From a virus: DNA of 22,235 bases. This document shows positions 1 through 8,546 of this stretch, piece after piece. The first letter of the stretch is position 1, and every line of letters begins with the position of its first letter. A model generated the notes under the pieces. That model did not search any database. It was not told the DNA's origin and was given only the letters and a program-made list of their open reading frames with translations. The stretch lies in IMG/VR virus record IMGVR_UViG_3300025085_000215, positions 1 through 22,235 of that record; one strand, given 5' to 3'. The position numbers and the translations under genes were made by a program.

Positions 1-55
1 GCCCCTTTCTTTTGCGAACAAGAACAATTATCACTATCATTTGCATAGGTGAGAG

Positions 56-373
56 ATGAAACGCCCCCTGATCACAGACCCCACGACAGGCAAAACCACT
101 TATATTGAAAGCGATGCTGACGGTGATCATATCGTCACAGAGCAGAAATTTGACCCATTACTGCGTATTAACAAGCAGATGAACAATGACTGGCAATACG
201 GTCAGATGCGTGGAACGCAGAAGCATATCCAGCACGTTGCCGAAATACCGAATGTATTGTATCATCACCTTTTGAAGACACTGGGCAAGCCTAGTGAAAA
301 CCCTAACGGATGGAAGCGGTGGCTCAACGACAGTGAGAACCGCGACTTTAGGACTGGTGGCGGCAACATATGA
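56..373 (+). CDS. Conserved phage virion-module protein, function unknown
   Basis: A 105-aa soluble protein at the left edge of the virion module. An AGGTGAG Shine-Dalgarno-like stretch (47-53) sits just before the ATG; the 55 bases before it hold no other gene I can see. The middle (about residues 36-70) is predicted helical, and the C-terminus contains KRWLNDSENRDFRTGGG, a pattern I associate with small proteins lying between capsid and adaptor genes in many podovirus-like phages (family recollection, not searched). It overlaps the next gene by ATGA, so the two are probably translationally coupled. It is likely a minor structural or assembly protein, but no biochemical function can be given. 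The coding call is secure; the role is inferred from position. Confidence 0.8.
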   Translation: MKRPLITDPTTGKTTYIESDADGDHIVTEQKFDPLLRINKQMNNDWQYGQMRGTQKHIQHVAEIPNVLYHHLLKTLGKPSENPNGWKRWLNDSENRDFRTGGGNI

Positions 374-1008
374 GCATTGGCACATACGCAGAATTGAAAA
401 CATCTATTGCTAACTTTTTAGCAAGGGATGACCTGACCGCGCAGATACCGGACTTTATCCAGCTTGCTGAAGGCCGGATGTCACGCGAGTTAGAAACACG
501 CGAACAGGAAAAGCGGTCAACGGCTACGCTAACATCTGGCGATGAGTACATAGCCCTGCCGACAGATATGCGCGAGGTGCGTGAGGTTAAGTTAAACACG
601 TCACCGCTAACGGTTCTGACCTATCACAGCCCAACGTCACTAGACGGCAGTTATCCCAGCGATGCCACTGGCAAGCCTCTGGGCTTCAGTATTATTGGGC
701 GCGAGATGAAACTGCGGCCAGTGCCTGACAGTGCATACACGGCAGAAATCGTGTATATTGGATCATTGACGGCAATCAGTGACAGCAATACACCAACGCT
801 GTTCCTGAGATCGCCTGATCTTTACTTGTATGGTGCATTAGCGGAAGCCTATGCCTATTTGCTCGATGAGCAGAGAGCCGCACAGTATGATCAGAAGTTC
901 AGCCGTGGGATTGAGGAAGTTAGACGTGATGAGCAACGCGCCCATTATGGTTCTGGGTCATTGTTTATCAAGTCTATTTACAGCAAGCAAAACGCGAGTA
1001 TGGAGTAA
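370..1008 (+). CDS. Head-tail adaptor / connector protein (SU10-adaptor-like)
   Basis: A 212-aa protein. The N-terminus (MSIGTYAELKTSIANFLARD, then a helix with IPDFIQLAEGRMSRELETRE) and the later segment YIALPTDMREVREVKLN are typical of the phage adaptor family (gp6/gp11/SU10-adaptor type) that forms the ring under the portal and joins the head to the tail. The region around residues 150-185 (SPDLYLYGALAEAYAYLLDE, then QYDQKFSRGIEEV) is the family's C-terminal helical part. Length fits the family. Its place ahead of a gp10-like protein matches podovirus gene order. The start overlaps the upstream stop as ATGA. Assignment rests on motif recognition; a profile search against the SU10 adaptor family would settle it. 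Confidence 0.8.
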   Translation: MSIGTYAELKTSIANFLARDDLTAQIPDFIQLAEGRMSRELETREQEKRSTATLTSGDEYIALPTDMREVREVKLNTSPLTVLTYHSPTSLDGSYPSDATGKPLGFSIIGREMKLRPVPDSAYTAEIVYIGSLTAISDSNTPTLFLRSPDLYLYGALAEAYAYLLDEQRAAQYDQKFSRGIEEVRRDEQRAHYGSGSLFIKSIYSKQNASME

Positions 1009-1011
1009 ACT

Positions 1012-1398
1012 ATGAGCGCAATGTCAGATTATCTTGAGAATGAAATTCTTGACCACATTCTCGCCACAGCAAGTTACACAGCACCAGCCACGGTGTATGT
1101 CGGCCTGTCAACCGGATCATTCGGTGATGACAATTCCGGCACAGAGCTATCCGGCTCTGGTTATGGCAGGATAGCGGCTAGCTTTGGCGTAGCGGCATCC
1201 GGCACAGCTAGTAATGATGCGGCTATTGAGTTCTCAGCCGCAACAGGTAGCTGGGGAACGGTCAGCCACTTTGGTTTGTTTGACGCTAGTTCATCTGGCA
1301 ATTTACTGATTCACGGTGCGCTAACATCAAGCAAGGTCATTGAAACTGGCGACATCCTTAAAGTAGCAGTCGGTGACATGGACATCTCTGCTGACTAA
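1012..1398 (+). CDS. Small tail/decoration protein (Gp80-like)
   Basis: A 128-aa protein preceded by GGAG six bases before the ATG. It opens with a short helix (YLENEILDHILATASYT), then a beta-rich, Gly/Ser/Ala-rich body containing TVYVGLSTGSFGDDNSGTEL, a block with SGYGRIAASFGVAA, and a segment with WGTVSHFGLFDASSSGNLL. This series resembles the Gp80-type phage protein family found in tail or head-fibre regions (family recollection). It has no enzyme motif, membrane segment or signal peptide. Position between the adaptor and the stabilisation protein supports a virion role, either tail decoration or fibre base. Moderately sure of the family, not of the exact location in the particle. Confidence 0.65.
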   Translation: MSAMSDYLENEILDHILATASYTAPATVYVGLSTGSFGDDNSGTELSGSGYGRIAASFGVAASGTASNDAAIEFSAATGSWGTVSHFGLFDASSSGNLLIHGALTSSKVIETGDILKVAVGDMDISAD

Positions 1399-1410
1399 GT
1401 GGAGTAAAGC

Positions 1411-2121
1411 ATGGCCACTACTGCGCCACTTGATAAATTAACCGGAACACTTGATAGCCTAACTATCACGCTGGATACCATTGGTGACAAGGTTGACTGG
1501 ACTGCCACAGCCTTGGATCACATGGATGGCTGGGGTGCTTTAGATAATTGGAACTATGGCACATTAGACAACCTAACACTAAGGGTGTTTGTTGCGGAAG
1601 GTTCTGCATCAACTGCATTAACAGCGCAATCGGCTTCTAACAGGGCTAGAACAGCCGCTAGTGCGGTATCAGCGGCAATCACACAGGCAACAACCGCAGG
1701 GCGCGTCAGACAGGCTTCTGCAACGGTTACAGGGGCTACAAGCATAACAGCGACAGCCCAGCGCGTCATGTTCGCCTTTGTCAGCGTACCGGTAGTGCAA
1801 ACGGCTACTACAAGCGGCACACGCATCAGAACGGTTGAGGCAACTGCATCTGCATCTGTATCGGCAACAAGTAACTCAAACTTTGTAACGCTAGGTCAGG
1901 CACAGGCAGATATTGCTGTGACTACCATTACTGGCGCAAATGGTGTATTTTCTGGGGTGGGTGCTACTAGCGTGTCGTACTCAGGCCAAGCGGTTGCCGA
2001 GATACTTGGCGAGGCTTGGGTGATTGTAGATTTTGGCGATGAGGCTTGGACACCGGAAACAATCGGCAGTGAGGTCTGGGCAAATATCGCCGTAGAAAAA
2101 GAGGTCTGGTTACAGCAATGA
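1411..2121 (+). CDS. Repeat-rich virion protein, function unknown
   Basis: A 236-aa protein with three zones. Residues about 5-55 carry 7-residue repeats of the form LDxLTxT (LDKLTGT, LDSLTIT, LDTIGDK, VDWTATA and so on, ending with LDNLTLR). Residues about 65-195 are low-complexity Ala/Thr/Ser/Val, probably an extended beta structure. The C-terminal 36 residues contain an exact 10-residue period: EAWVIVDFGD, EAWTPETIGS, EVWANIAVEK, EVWLQQ. An SD (GGAGT) precedes the ATG, and the end overlaps the next gene by ATGA. The same heptad style reappears inside the next protein, suggesting the two meet in the tail. No known function is recognised; a structural or fibrous role is inferred. Confidence 0.7.
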   Translation: MATTAPLDKLTGTLDSLTITLDTIGDKVDWTATALDHMDGWGALDNWNYGTLDNLTLRVFVAEGSASTALTAQSASNRARTAASAVSAAITQATTAGRVRQASATVTGATSITATAQRVMFAFVSVPVVQTATTSGTRIRTVEATASASVSATSNSNFVTLGQAQADIAVTTITGANGVFSGVGATSVSYSGQAVAEILGEAWVIVDFGDEAWTPETIGSEVWANIAVEKEVWLQQ

Positions 2122-3566
2122 TTACTTTTGGGGAATGGCTACCTGACCAGCCGGACATGAATAACACTATAACCACCGCTAAGAATGTGATCCCAGCGGC
2201 ACAGGGTTACAAGTCGTTTCCGCAGTTTATTGAGTACAGTGGCGCGGCAAGCGACACAATACGAGGTATATTCGCGGCAAAAGACAATGACGGAAATGCT
2301 GAATTATTTGCAGGTGATGCGACTAATTTATACAAGTTTGACACAACCGATAGTAGCCTAGCTGTTGTATCATCAACCACACACTCACTAGCAAACTCTG
2401 AAAAGTGGCGGTTTGTACAATTTGGCGAAAATGTGTATGCGGCTGGTGGTATTGGTGAAAGTATACAGGCTTGGCAAGTAGGCACGTCAACGCAATTTGC
2501 TGTGCTTTCAACAGATGCACCAAAGGCTGACTATATTGCTGTTGTGCGCGACTTTGTGTTTACGGCAAATATTGATGAGGGTTCTGGCCGGATACCATAC
2601 CGCACAAGGTGGTCTGGGTTTAATACGGCAACTCACTGGACGGCTGGTACGAACCAATCTGACTTTCAAGACATCCCAGACGCAGGTGCTATCACTGGTC
2701 TTGTTGGTGGTGAATATGCGACTATCCTAATGGAACGCGCTATTGTTCGCGCCACTTACTCCGGCTTGCCATTGGTGTTCCAGTTCGACAAGGTGGAAAC
2801 ACAGCGCGGTTGTAAGTATTCCGGCTCAGTGTGCAATGTTGGCTCTGTCGTGTTCTTTTTATCTGATGATGGCTTTTACGCTTTTGACGGTCAGAAGACA
2901 ACGCCTATCGGTGCTGAGAAGGTAAACGATTTCTTTATAAAAGATTTTAACTCAAGTTACGCCAAGAACATGTCGGCCTCTGTTGACCCACTTAATCAGA
3001 TTGCTATTTGGTCTTATACTAGCACTCAGTCAACTACTGGCGTTCCGGACAAAATGCTGGTTTATAACTATGTGATGGGTAAGTGGTCACTGGTAGAGGT
3101 AAGCGCAAACTATATTGCGCCGTTCTTCTCATCAGGCTACACAATGGATCAGTTAGACAACATCAGCGCAACGCTAGATGGTTTGTCGTCAACGCTTGAT
3201 AGTGCTTTATTCAAGGGTGGTGAGTTTTTCTTTGGCGGCGCATTAGGGGCAAAGCTGTACACGTTCACAGGTGATCCGCTTGCGGCAACCATTGAAACTG
3301 GTGATATTCCTCTTTCAGAGGGGAAGCATAGTATTGTGACAAGGGTATACCCATATCATGAAGATGGCACTGCAACTGTGCAAATTGGAACTAAGAATAC
3401 TCCAAGTGGCACTACCACCCTTGGAACGGCGGCAAGCATGAACGATGAAGGCTTTGCTCCATTTAGATCATCAGGCCGTTACCACAGGCTAAGAATGAAC
3501 TTGACAGGTAATTGGTCAACAGCACAAGGCATTGATGTCGAGGCTAGAGGGATTGGGCGCAGATGA
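2118..3566 (+). CDS. Tail stabilisation/hub protein (P22 gp10-like)
   Basis: A 482-aa protein opening with a segment containing FGEWLPDQPDMNNTITTAKN, then NVIPAAQGYKSFPQF, the usual start of podovirus gp10-like stabilisation proteins, which plug the portal/adaptor channel and build the tail hub. The body shows repeated beta-propeller-like segments: NLYKFDTTDS, NVYAAGGIGESIQAW, FVFTANIDEGSGRIPYRTRW, VFFLSDDGFYAFDG. Residues about 345-365 hold a heptad repeat LDNISAT, LDGLSST, LDSALFK like that of the preceding protein. The C-terminus (about 400-482) is a separate beta-rich domain. It overlaps both neighbours by ATGA, so it is translated as part of a run. Length and position match the family. 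No catalytic motif is seen. Confidence 0.75.
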   Translation: MITFGEWLPDQPDMNNTITTAKNVIPAAQGYKSFPQFIEYSGAASDTIRGIFAAKDNDGNAELFAGDATNLYKFDTTDSSLAVVSSTTHSLANSEKWRFVQFGENVYAAGGIGESIQAWQVGTSTQFAVLSTDAPKADYIAVVRDFVFTANIDEGSGRIPYRTRWSGFNTATHWTAGTNQSDFQDIPDAGAITGLVGGEYATILMERAIVRATYSGLPLVFQFDKVETQRGCKYSGSVCNVGSVVFFLSDDGFYAFDGQKTTPIGAEKVNDFFIKDFNSSYAKNMSASVDPLNQIAIWSYTSTQSTTGVPDKMLVYNYVMGKWSLVEVSANYIAPFFSSGYTMDQLDNISATLDGLSSTLDSALFKGGEFFFGGALGAKLYTFTGDPLAATIETGDIPLSEGKHSIVTRVYPYHEDGTATVQIGTKNTPSGTTTLGTAASMNDEGFAPFRSSGRYHRLRMNLTGNWSTAQGIDVEARGIGRR

Positions 3567-3886
3567 CCATTGAACAGCGTCAGACTAATTTCCGCACACT
3601 CAACCCAGTCACAGCCACCACGCGAGAAATCGCAGAGGTGCTAAACCGTACTATTGAAGGTGGTCTTAATAGCATTGGCTATGTAACATTGCCGTCAAAT
3701 GAAACGCAAGTAACTATAAGTGAGCCGCGTTACAGCGTGGAAAGCCTAGTGTTTTTTACTGCAGTAGCGCATAATCCTTGGCATCATAACCCCTATGTCG
3801 ATGCTACCAGTACAAACGGAACTATGGTGATTAACTTTGACAACTCAGGACATGAGGCTACCTTTGCATACCTCATTATCGGATGA
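3563..3886 (+). CDS. Small virion-region protein, function unknown
   Basis: A 107-aa protein with an N-terminal helical part (FRTLNPVTATTREIAEVLNR) followed by a beta-rich body (VTLPSNETQVTISEPRYSVE, then LVFFTAVAHNP). It starts by ATGA overlap with the gp10-like gene. Short proteins with this two-part build often lie after the stabilisation gene in podovirus-like genomes and are thought to be tail or ejection-channel parts, but I recognise no named family. No membrane segment or signal peptide is evident. The last 35 bases overlap the start of the next gene in another frame, a long but tolerable overlap. Confidence 0.75.
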   Translation: MTIEQRQTNFRTLNPVTATTREIAEVLNRTIEGGLNSIGYVTLPSNETQVTISEPRYSVESLVFFTAVAHNPWHHNPYVDATSTNGTMVINFDNSGHEATFAYLIIG

Positions 3887-4229
3887 TTGGCAGAGATGCC
3901 AGCATTGGATTGAGGCCGCACTACCATATGCCAGTAACAGCCACCGGATCAACGATGTGTGGCTGGCGGTACAGAATGGCAAGGCACAGTTTTTTCCTAG
4001 AGAAAAGTGTGCTATTGTAACGGAGATAGTTGACTATCCGCGCAGAAGCGTATGTCGTATATGGCTTGCTGGTGGCGACTTGGATGAGTTAATTGAGGCC
4101 GAAAAAGACATTGCTCAGTGGGCTAGATCAATCGGCTGTAACGGTATGGAAATTATTGGCCGTAAGGGTTGGAAACGTAAGTTAATGGACTATCAATCGC
4201 AGTCCACAGTTTTTGTGAAGGAACTATGA
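3852..4229 (+). CDS. Small virion-module protein, possibly T7 gp13 / GNAT-like
   Basis: A 125-aa protein read from the ATG at 3852; an upstream in-frame TTG at 3837 would add five residues but looks less likely. The sequence contains VWLAVQNGKAQFFPREKCAI, VCRIWLAGGDLDELIEAE, IAQWARSIGCNGMEIIGRKG and a basic WKRKLMDY. The alternation of short strands and helices and the EIIGRKGW-like ending recall small GNAT-fold proteins near internal virion genes such as T7 gp13 (family knowledge; weak match by eye, no acetyl-CoA P-loop identified). It lies directly upstream of three ejection-type proteins, as in T7-like gene order. Function is inferred only. Confidence 0.65.
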   Translation: MRLPLHTSLSDDWQRCQHWIEAALPYASNSHRINDVWLAVQNGKAQFFPREKCAIVTEIVDYPRRSVCRIWLAGGDLDELIEAEKDIAQWARSIGCNGMEIIGRKGWKRKLMDYQSQSTVFVKEL

Positions 4230-4230
4230 T

Positions 4231-4995
4231 ATGAGCAAGGGTGGCGGTTCTACAAGAACCATTACACAGCAAACAGCCGCACCAGAATACGCACAGCCGT
4301 TCTTGGAGTACGGTCTGTCAGAGGCACAGCGTCTGTATGAATCACCAACACCACAATACTACCCAGAAAGCACCGTTGTCGGCTTTTCTCCGGAAACGCA
4401 GATGGCACTAGGCGCAATGCGTCAACAGGCGGTATCTGGCAGTCCATTCATACCAGCCACACAAAATGTAGTGATGCAGAACCTGATGGGAACTAACCCA
4501 TTACAGTCAGCGGCGTTTAGACCAGTGGTTGAGCAAGTTGAATCACAGGCCGCTAAAGCCGGACGTTACGGCTCTGGCTATCAGCAAGCGGCAGTAGCAC
4601 AGGCACTTGCCCCATATGCGTATCAAGCCCAGCAAGCCGCTATCCAGCAAGCACCTGCGGCTCGTGAGTTTGGCTTTGCTGATTATGGCACGCTTGGTGA
4701 GATTGGTGCTGTTCGCGAGGCACAGGCTGGCGCAGAACTAGCGGCAGATATTGAACGCTTCCAGTTTGAGCAAGCCAGACCAGCGTCAAAATTAGCAGAT
4801 TATCTAACTATGGTTTCTGGTGGTTCTGGTGCATTGGGTGGTCAGACAATCACGCCACAGTTTAGACAGCCAGCACTAGGCGCACTTAGTGGCGGTCTAG
4901 CTGGCGCACAACTAGGTCAGGCATTTGGCGCATCAGGGGCTAGTGGACTTGCACCATTCGCCATTGGCGGCGGTTTATTAGGGATGATGGGCTAA
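4231..4995 (+). CDS. Internal virion / ejection protein candidate
   Basis: A 254-aa protein. The N-terminus is polar and Gly/Ser-rich (MSKGGGSTRTITQQTAAPEY), then FLEYGLSEAQRLYESPTPQY and YYPESTVVGFSPETQMAL, motifs I associate with virion proteins just before the large ejection proteins in marine podovirus-like phages. Residues about 95-190 are Ala/Gln-rich and helical. The C-terminal 60 residues are Gly/Ala-rich and hydrophobic (LGALSGGLAGAQLGQAFGAS, ending GGGLLGMMG), suited to membrane insertion during DNA entry. An AAGGA site lies 5' of the ATG, and the end is joined to the next gene by TAATG. The role in genome ejection is inferred from composition and position. Confidence 0.65.
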   Translation: MSKGGGSTRTITQQTAAPEYAQPFLEYGLSEAQRLYESPTPQYYPESTVVGFSPETQMALGAMRQQAVSGSPFIPATQNVVMQNLMGTNPLQSAAFRPVVEQVESQAAKAGRYGSGYQQAAVAQALAPYAYQAQQAAIQQAPAAREFGFADYGTLGEIGAVREAQAGAELAADIERFQFEQARPASKLADYLTMVSGGSGALGGQTITPQFRQPALGALSGGLAGAQLGQAFGASGASGLAPFAIGGGLLGMMG

Positions 4996-6311
4996 TGGCT
5001 AACGGATATCAGTTTCCTTATGGGTTTCAGCAGGGCAACATACTTGCCCGACAAAGACCTACTGCCACAAGTTTTTTTCAGGCGGCTCAACAGGGTAAAT
5101 TTGGATTGCCTAAGCCATTCGAGCCGCAATCGTCTATGCTTGCGCCAACTATGGCGGCTATTGCGTCAAGAACTACACAGCCACTATCGACACCAACGAG
5201 TGTTGCGATGCCAACTGCGCCACTAGCAAGAACTAGCAGAGTGCCAGCACCACTGCCACGCCCAGAGGGTATGCCGCAGGTCGCACCAAAGACACCTAGC
5301 GGTTTAGATCAGTTAAGAGCCGCACAACTGCGTATGCCAGCAAGAGGCACACCAGCCGATGCTGGACTAAGGGCGGCGGCTTCAACAGGCTTGCAATTGT
5401 CAGGATATCAGGACAGACCGATGACACTTGGTCAGGGTCTAGGCGCGATGTATGGCGCATATACAGAGGCTGAACAAGCGGCGGCACAGCGTCAGGCAGA
5501 TGCTCAACAGCAAGAAATAGCTAATCAGCTTGCTTATTTGCAGTTGCAACAAAAAGCGATGCCAGATGTGTCAAAGGCACGTCAGGCGGCAATAGACATA
5601 GGGCTTGATCCAGATTCCCCAGAAGGACAGCAGTGGATGAGGGAATTTCTCATGAAGTCTTCTGGTGGTGTTACAGTTGAAGCACCTAAGACTGAATCTG
5701 CTTATCAGGCTGAATTAGGTAAATATGCAGTAACTCGATTACAGGGATTGGATGAAGAACTTACGAATGAGCAAACAAATATTATTCCGCGCCTAAATCT
5801 TATTGAAGCCGCCATTGAGGGTGGGGTTGAAACAGGTGCAGGTTCTGGGTTCTTCTTAGATGTTAAAAGAATAGCAAACGCAATGGGCGTTTTGCCTTCC
5901 AATCAAATTGATGAATTGGGCGATCAAGAACTTGTGCAAAAAACAATTTCCTATCTTATTCCGCGATATAGGGTAGCAGGATCAGGCTCAACATCTGATA
6001 TGGAAATTAATCTATTTGCGGCGGCTGTTCCTAGTCTATCTACATCAACGCAGGGTAACTTAATGCTTATTAAGGGCATGAAGCAGATGTCACGGTTTAA
6101 AAAACAGTATCGTGATGATTATATGGATTACTTAAGAAGAAACGAAGGCGATCCAACAGGGTTTGAATTAGAGTTTGAGCAAAGTGGTGCTTCACCGTTT
6201 TATTCGCCTGAGAGCAATGAGGAATTGAACGCTTTGGCTGAAAAAGGGTTTATTCAAGAGGGCGATATTTTTTATGACAATGTTAGCGGTGGCTTTCAGA
6301 TATATGGGTAG
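4995..6311 (+). CDS. Internal virion / ejection protein candidate
   Basis: A 438-aa protein with a disordered, Pro/Ala/Arg/Gln-rich first third, a Gln/Ala-rich helical middle (GQGLGAMYGAYTEAEQAAAQ onward, about residues 146-190) and a more ordered C-terminal half. The latter includes PRLNLIEAAIEGGVETGAGS, VQKTISYLIPRYRVAGSGST and a helix FKKQYRDDYMDYLRRNEGDP, followed by a short acidic end. Large Gln/Ala-rich proteins at this point in podovirus-like genomes are usually packaged in the head and expelled with the DNA. No lysozyme or transglycosylase motif is seen. It is coupled to the preceding gene by TAATG and lies 4 bases before the next. Family assignment is by context and composition. Confidence 0.65.
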   Translation: MANGYQFPYGFQQGNILARQRPTATSFFQAAQQGKFGLPKPFEPQSSMLAPTMAAIASRTTQPLSTPTSVAMPTAPLARTSRVPAPLPRPEGMPQVAPKTPSGLDQLRAAQLRMPARGTPADAGLRAAASTGLQLSGYQDRPMTLGQGLGAMYGAYTEAEQAAAQRQADAQQQEIANQLAYLQLQQKAMPDVSKARQAAIDIGLDPDSPEGQQWMREFLMKSSGGVTVEAPKTESAYQAELGKYAVTRLQGLDEELTNEQTNIIPRLNLIEAAIEGGVETGAGSGFFLDVKRIANAMGVLPSNQIDELGDQELVQKTISYLIPRYRVAGSGSTSDMEINLFAAAVPSLSTSTQGNLMLIKGMKQMSRFKKQYRDDYMDYLRRNEGDPTGFELEFEQSGASPFYSPESNEELNALAEKGFIQEGDIFYDNVSGGFQIYG

Positions 6312-6315
6312 TTAA

Positions 6316-7860
6316 ATGGCTAAAAAATTAGGCGAAGATTTACAGTATAGTCAGGGCAGAAAGCGCGACTGGAAGCAAGTCCTCACTGATGTGGCTCGTG
6401 AGGTCGGTGCTGGCATGATGTTTGGCACGCACGATGAAATTAGTGCGTTTCTGGTTTCATTAGGCTCTGATAAGTCATACGGCGAAATCAAAGAGATAAT
6501 TGACAAAGACAGGGCGGCTTTCCAGCAGGAAAACCCAGCCGCCGCTATGGGTTGGCAAATGCTTGGAAGCCTTCCATCAGCCGCGCTAACTATGGGTCAA
6601 ACGCTACCAGCAACTGTAGGTAAATCTGCGCTTGGTGGTGCTTTGTATGCTGGTGCGGAATCTGACTTTGACCCTGCTACCACCTTAACAGGCGCATTGC
6701 TTAGTGGTGGCATGTCACCATTAACGTATATTCCACCATTTAAGGGTGTTCCGCAAAGCCCAATGGCAGAGCCAATGAAGAAGATGGGTGTGCCTCTGAC
6801 AATTGGCCAGCAGTCCGGTGTCAAAAGTGGCATGGGTCAATTTGAAGAAGCATATGCCCAAACCATGCCGTTTGTTGGGTCTATCGTGCAAAAGGCTAGA
6901 GAACAGGCAAAGGTTCAGTTTAATCGCGCCACAATTAACGAAGCATTGCGTCCACTAGGTGTAAAAGCACCGGAAAACTTAGAGGGCAACCAGCTATATG
7001 CTTGGGCAAATAAAACCCTTAACGAAGCCTATGATAAGGCTTTAAGCCCCATGAAACTACAAGGCTCACAGGTAGGCGGTGACTTGTCAACTGCATATAA
7101 TAATTCATTGAAGGGCTTGGATGTCGCCCCTGAGTTCAAGACTACTGCCGCTACTGAAATGAGTAAAATCATAAGTGATTTAAAACGATTCGGTGGTAGT
7201 GGCACTGATATTAAAAGGATTTTATCCGATATAGACGACAAGACAGCATTGTATCTGTCTGACCCTAATGTAAACAGTCAGAAAGTTGGTCAAGCTTTTG
7301 AGCAGTTTGGCGATGACATTGTTGCGTTGCTGGCAAAGAATAACCCAGACAGCGCACAGGCACTAAGAACAGCAGACAGGGCTTTTAAGCGATATCTGCC
7401 AATACGAACAACTGTGCAAAAAGTGGGTGTGCAGTCCGAAACATTTGGTGAAGAAACATTTACGCCGTCACAGTTACTAAGCTCAATTACAACAGGTGAT
7501 AAAACAGCACAGGGCAGGGCTTTGCTTGCAGGGGATTCACCTATCCAACAAATTGCCAAGGGCGCACAAGCGACTATCGGAAGCAAGCCAGTGGGCAGTC
7601 AAACTGCACAAAGACTTTCAGCTAAAGAGCTACTAGAATCTGCGGCTTTAGTAGGCGCACCAACTGGGCTATTAGCCACAGGTGATCCGGCCGCAATGGT
7701 TGCTGGCACATTGCCATACGCTTATGGTTTGAGTTACTTAGCACCGCAAACGGCGGCGAAGGTAATTTCCGGAGCAGGGAAAGCCTTAAAGGGGCTTCCT
7801 TTTGCAACATCCTTGCAAGCCGCACCGTTTGTCCAGCAGGGCTTACTTGCTGACCAGTAA
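6316..7860 (+). CDS. Large internal virion / ejection protein candidate
   Basis: A 514-aa protein. Residues about 35-75 hold FGTHDEISAFLVSLGSDKSY and a later DRAAFQQENPAAAMGWQMLG, a layout seen in the largest ejection-type protein of marine podovirus-like phages (recollection). It continues with Gly/Ala-rich hydrophobic stretches at about 75-145 (including GALLSGGMSPLTYIPP), a long helical middle (about 150-400) and another hydrophobic Ala/Gly-rich C-terminus (LVGAPTGLLATGDPAAMVAG). Hydrophobic ends around a helical core would suit a protein that crosses or lines the cell envelope during DNA injection. No enzyme motif was recognised. The SD is weak and the start is chosen as the first ATG after the upstream stop. 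Confidence 0.65.
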   Translation: MAKKLGEDLQYSQGRKRDWKQVLTDVAREVGAGMMFGTHDEISAFLVSLGSDKSYGEIKEIIDKDRAAFQQENPAAAMGWQMLGSLPSAALTMGQTLPATVGKSALGGALYAGAESDFDPATTLTGALLSGGMSPLTYIPPFKGVPQSPMAEPMKKMGVPLTIGQQSGVKSGMGQFEEAYAQTMPFVGSIVQKAREQAKVQFNRATINEALRPLGVKAPENLEGNQLYAWANKTLNEAYDKALSPMKLQGSQVGGDLSTAYNNSLKGLDVAPEFKTTAATEMSKIISDLKRFGGSGTDIKRILSDIDDKTALYLSDPNVNSQKVGQAFEQFGDDIVALLAKNNPDSAQALRTADRAFKRYLPIRTTVQKVGVQSETFGEETFTPSQLLSSITTGDKTAQGRALLAGDSPIQQIAKGAQATIGSKPVGSQTAQRLSAKELLESAALVGAPTGLLATGDPAAMVAGTLPYAYGLSYLAPQTAAKVISGAGKALKGLPFATSLQAAPFVQQGLLADQ

Positions 7861-7895
7861 GGTAAATGATATAAACACACTAGAGGTGATTAGAT

Positions 7896-8537
7896 ATGGC
7901 AAAGAACTCAATTACAGATTTTGACGTAACAGCGTCCAACAACACAGACATTGAGTCCATCGATCTGGGCGAAGGCACTATGTTGCCAAGCAGTGTCAAC
8001 AACTCGTTGCGCTCCCTTATGTCTTTGTTAGCAAAGGTAAATGCTGGAACTGATGTCCTAGAAGACACCTTCACGCTGGCTGATCCGGCTGACAACACAA
8101 AGAAATTCCGCATGGACGGCGTGGGCATCACCACTGGCAACACTCGTGTGTTGACCGTACAGGACACTGACCTGACCGTTGCTGGTATCAATGTCGCGCA
8201 GGAGTTCACACGCACACAGAACTTCAACGCCACCACACTGACGGATGCCGCTACAATCGCATGGGATGCCGCACAGAACCAAGTCACCAGTGTGACACTT
8301 GACGGCAACCGTACATTCGGTGCGCCTACAAACCAAGTGGACGGCGCGGTCTATGTGCTGACAATCATACAGGACGCTTCCACAGGTGGCCGTACAGCGA
8401 GTTTCAACGCTGTGTTTAAGTTTGCTGGCGGTTCTGCGCCAACCCTGTCCACAGCCACATCTGCCAAGGATGTGCTGGTGTTTCTGTCGGATGGCACAAA
8501 TATGCAGGAAATTGGGCGTAGCCTGAACATATCATAA
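7896..8537 (+). CDS. Short tail/head fibre-type protein
   Basis: A 213-aa protein preceded by AGAGGTG eight bases before the ATG. It begins MAKNSITDFDVTASNNTDIE, then LPSSVNNSLRSLMSLLAKVN, the standard N-terminal attachment pattern of phage fibre proteins (IxDFdxTASdNTDI...sxVNNxLRxLM). The middle is polar, and the C-terminal 100 residues form a beta-rich domain (AATIAWDAAQNQVTSVTLDG, VDGAVYVLTIIQDASTGGRT, VLVFLSDGTNMQEIGRSLNI) like the capping domains of other fibre proteins. It probably anchors to the tail hub and trimerises with, or next to, the large fibre encoded downstream. Fibre type is fairly sure; receptor specificity is unknown. Confidence 0.75.
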   Translation: MAKNSITDFDVTASNNTDIESIDLGEGTMLPSSVNNSLRSLMSLLAKVNAGTDVLEDTFTLADPADNTKKFRMDGVGITTGNTRVLTVQDTDLTVAGINVAQEFTRTQNFNATTLTDAATIAWDAAQNQVTSVTLDGNRTFGAPTNQVDGAVYVLTIIQDASTGGRTASFNAVFKFAGGSAPTLSTATSAKDVLVFLSDGTNMQEIGRSLNIS

Positions 8538-8546
8538 GGACGCATT

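Noticed and set aside
1-55. Possible similarity between the first 55 bases and the 21990-22030 spacer (ATAGTGAT in opposite orientation, TTCGC words)
   Set aside because: Only an 8-base word is shared; too short to claim terminal repeats or a common control site.
1554-1826. Antisense open frames within virion genes (for example 1554-1826, 7290-7586, 7880-8308)
   Set aside because: They are complements of well-supported genes, have no ribosome site and encode low-complexity or unnatural sequences.
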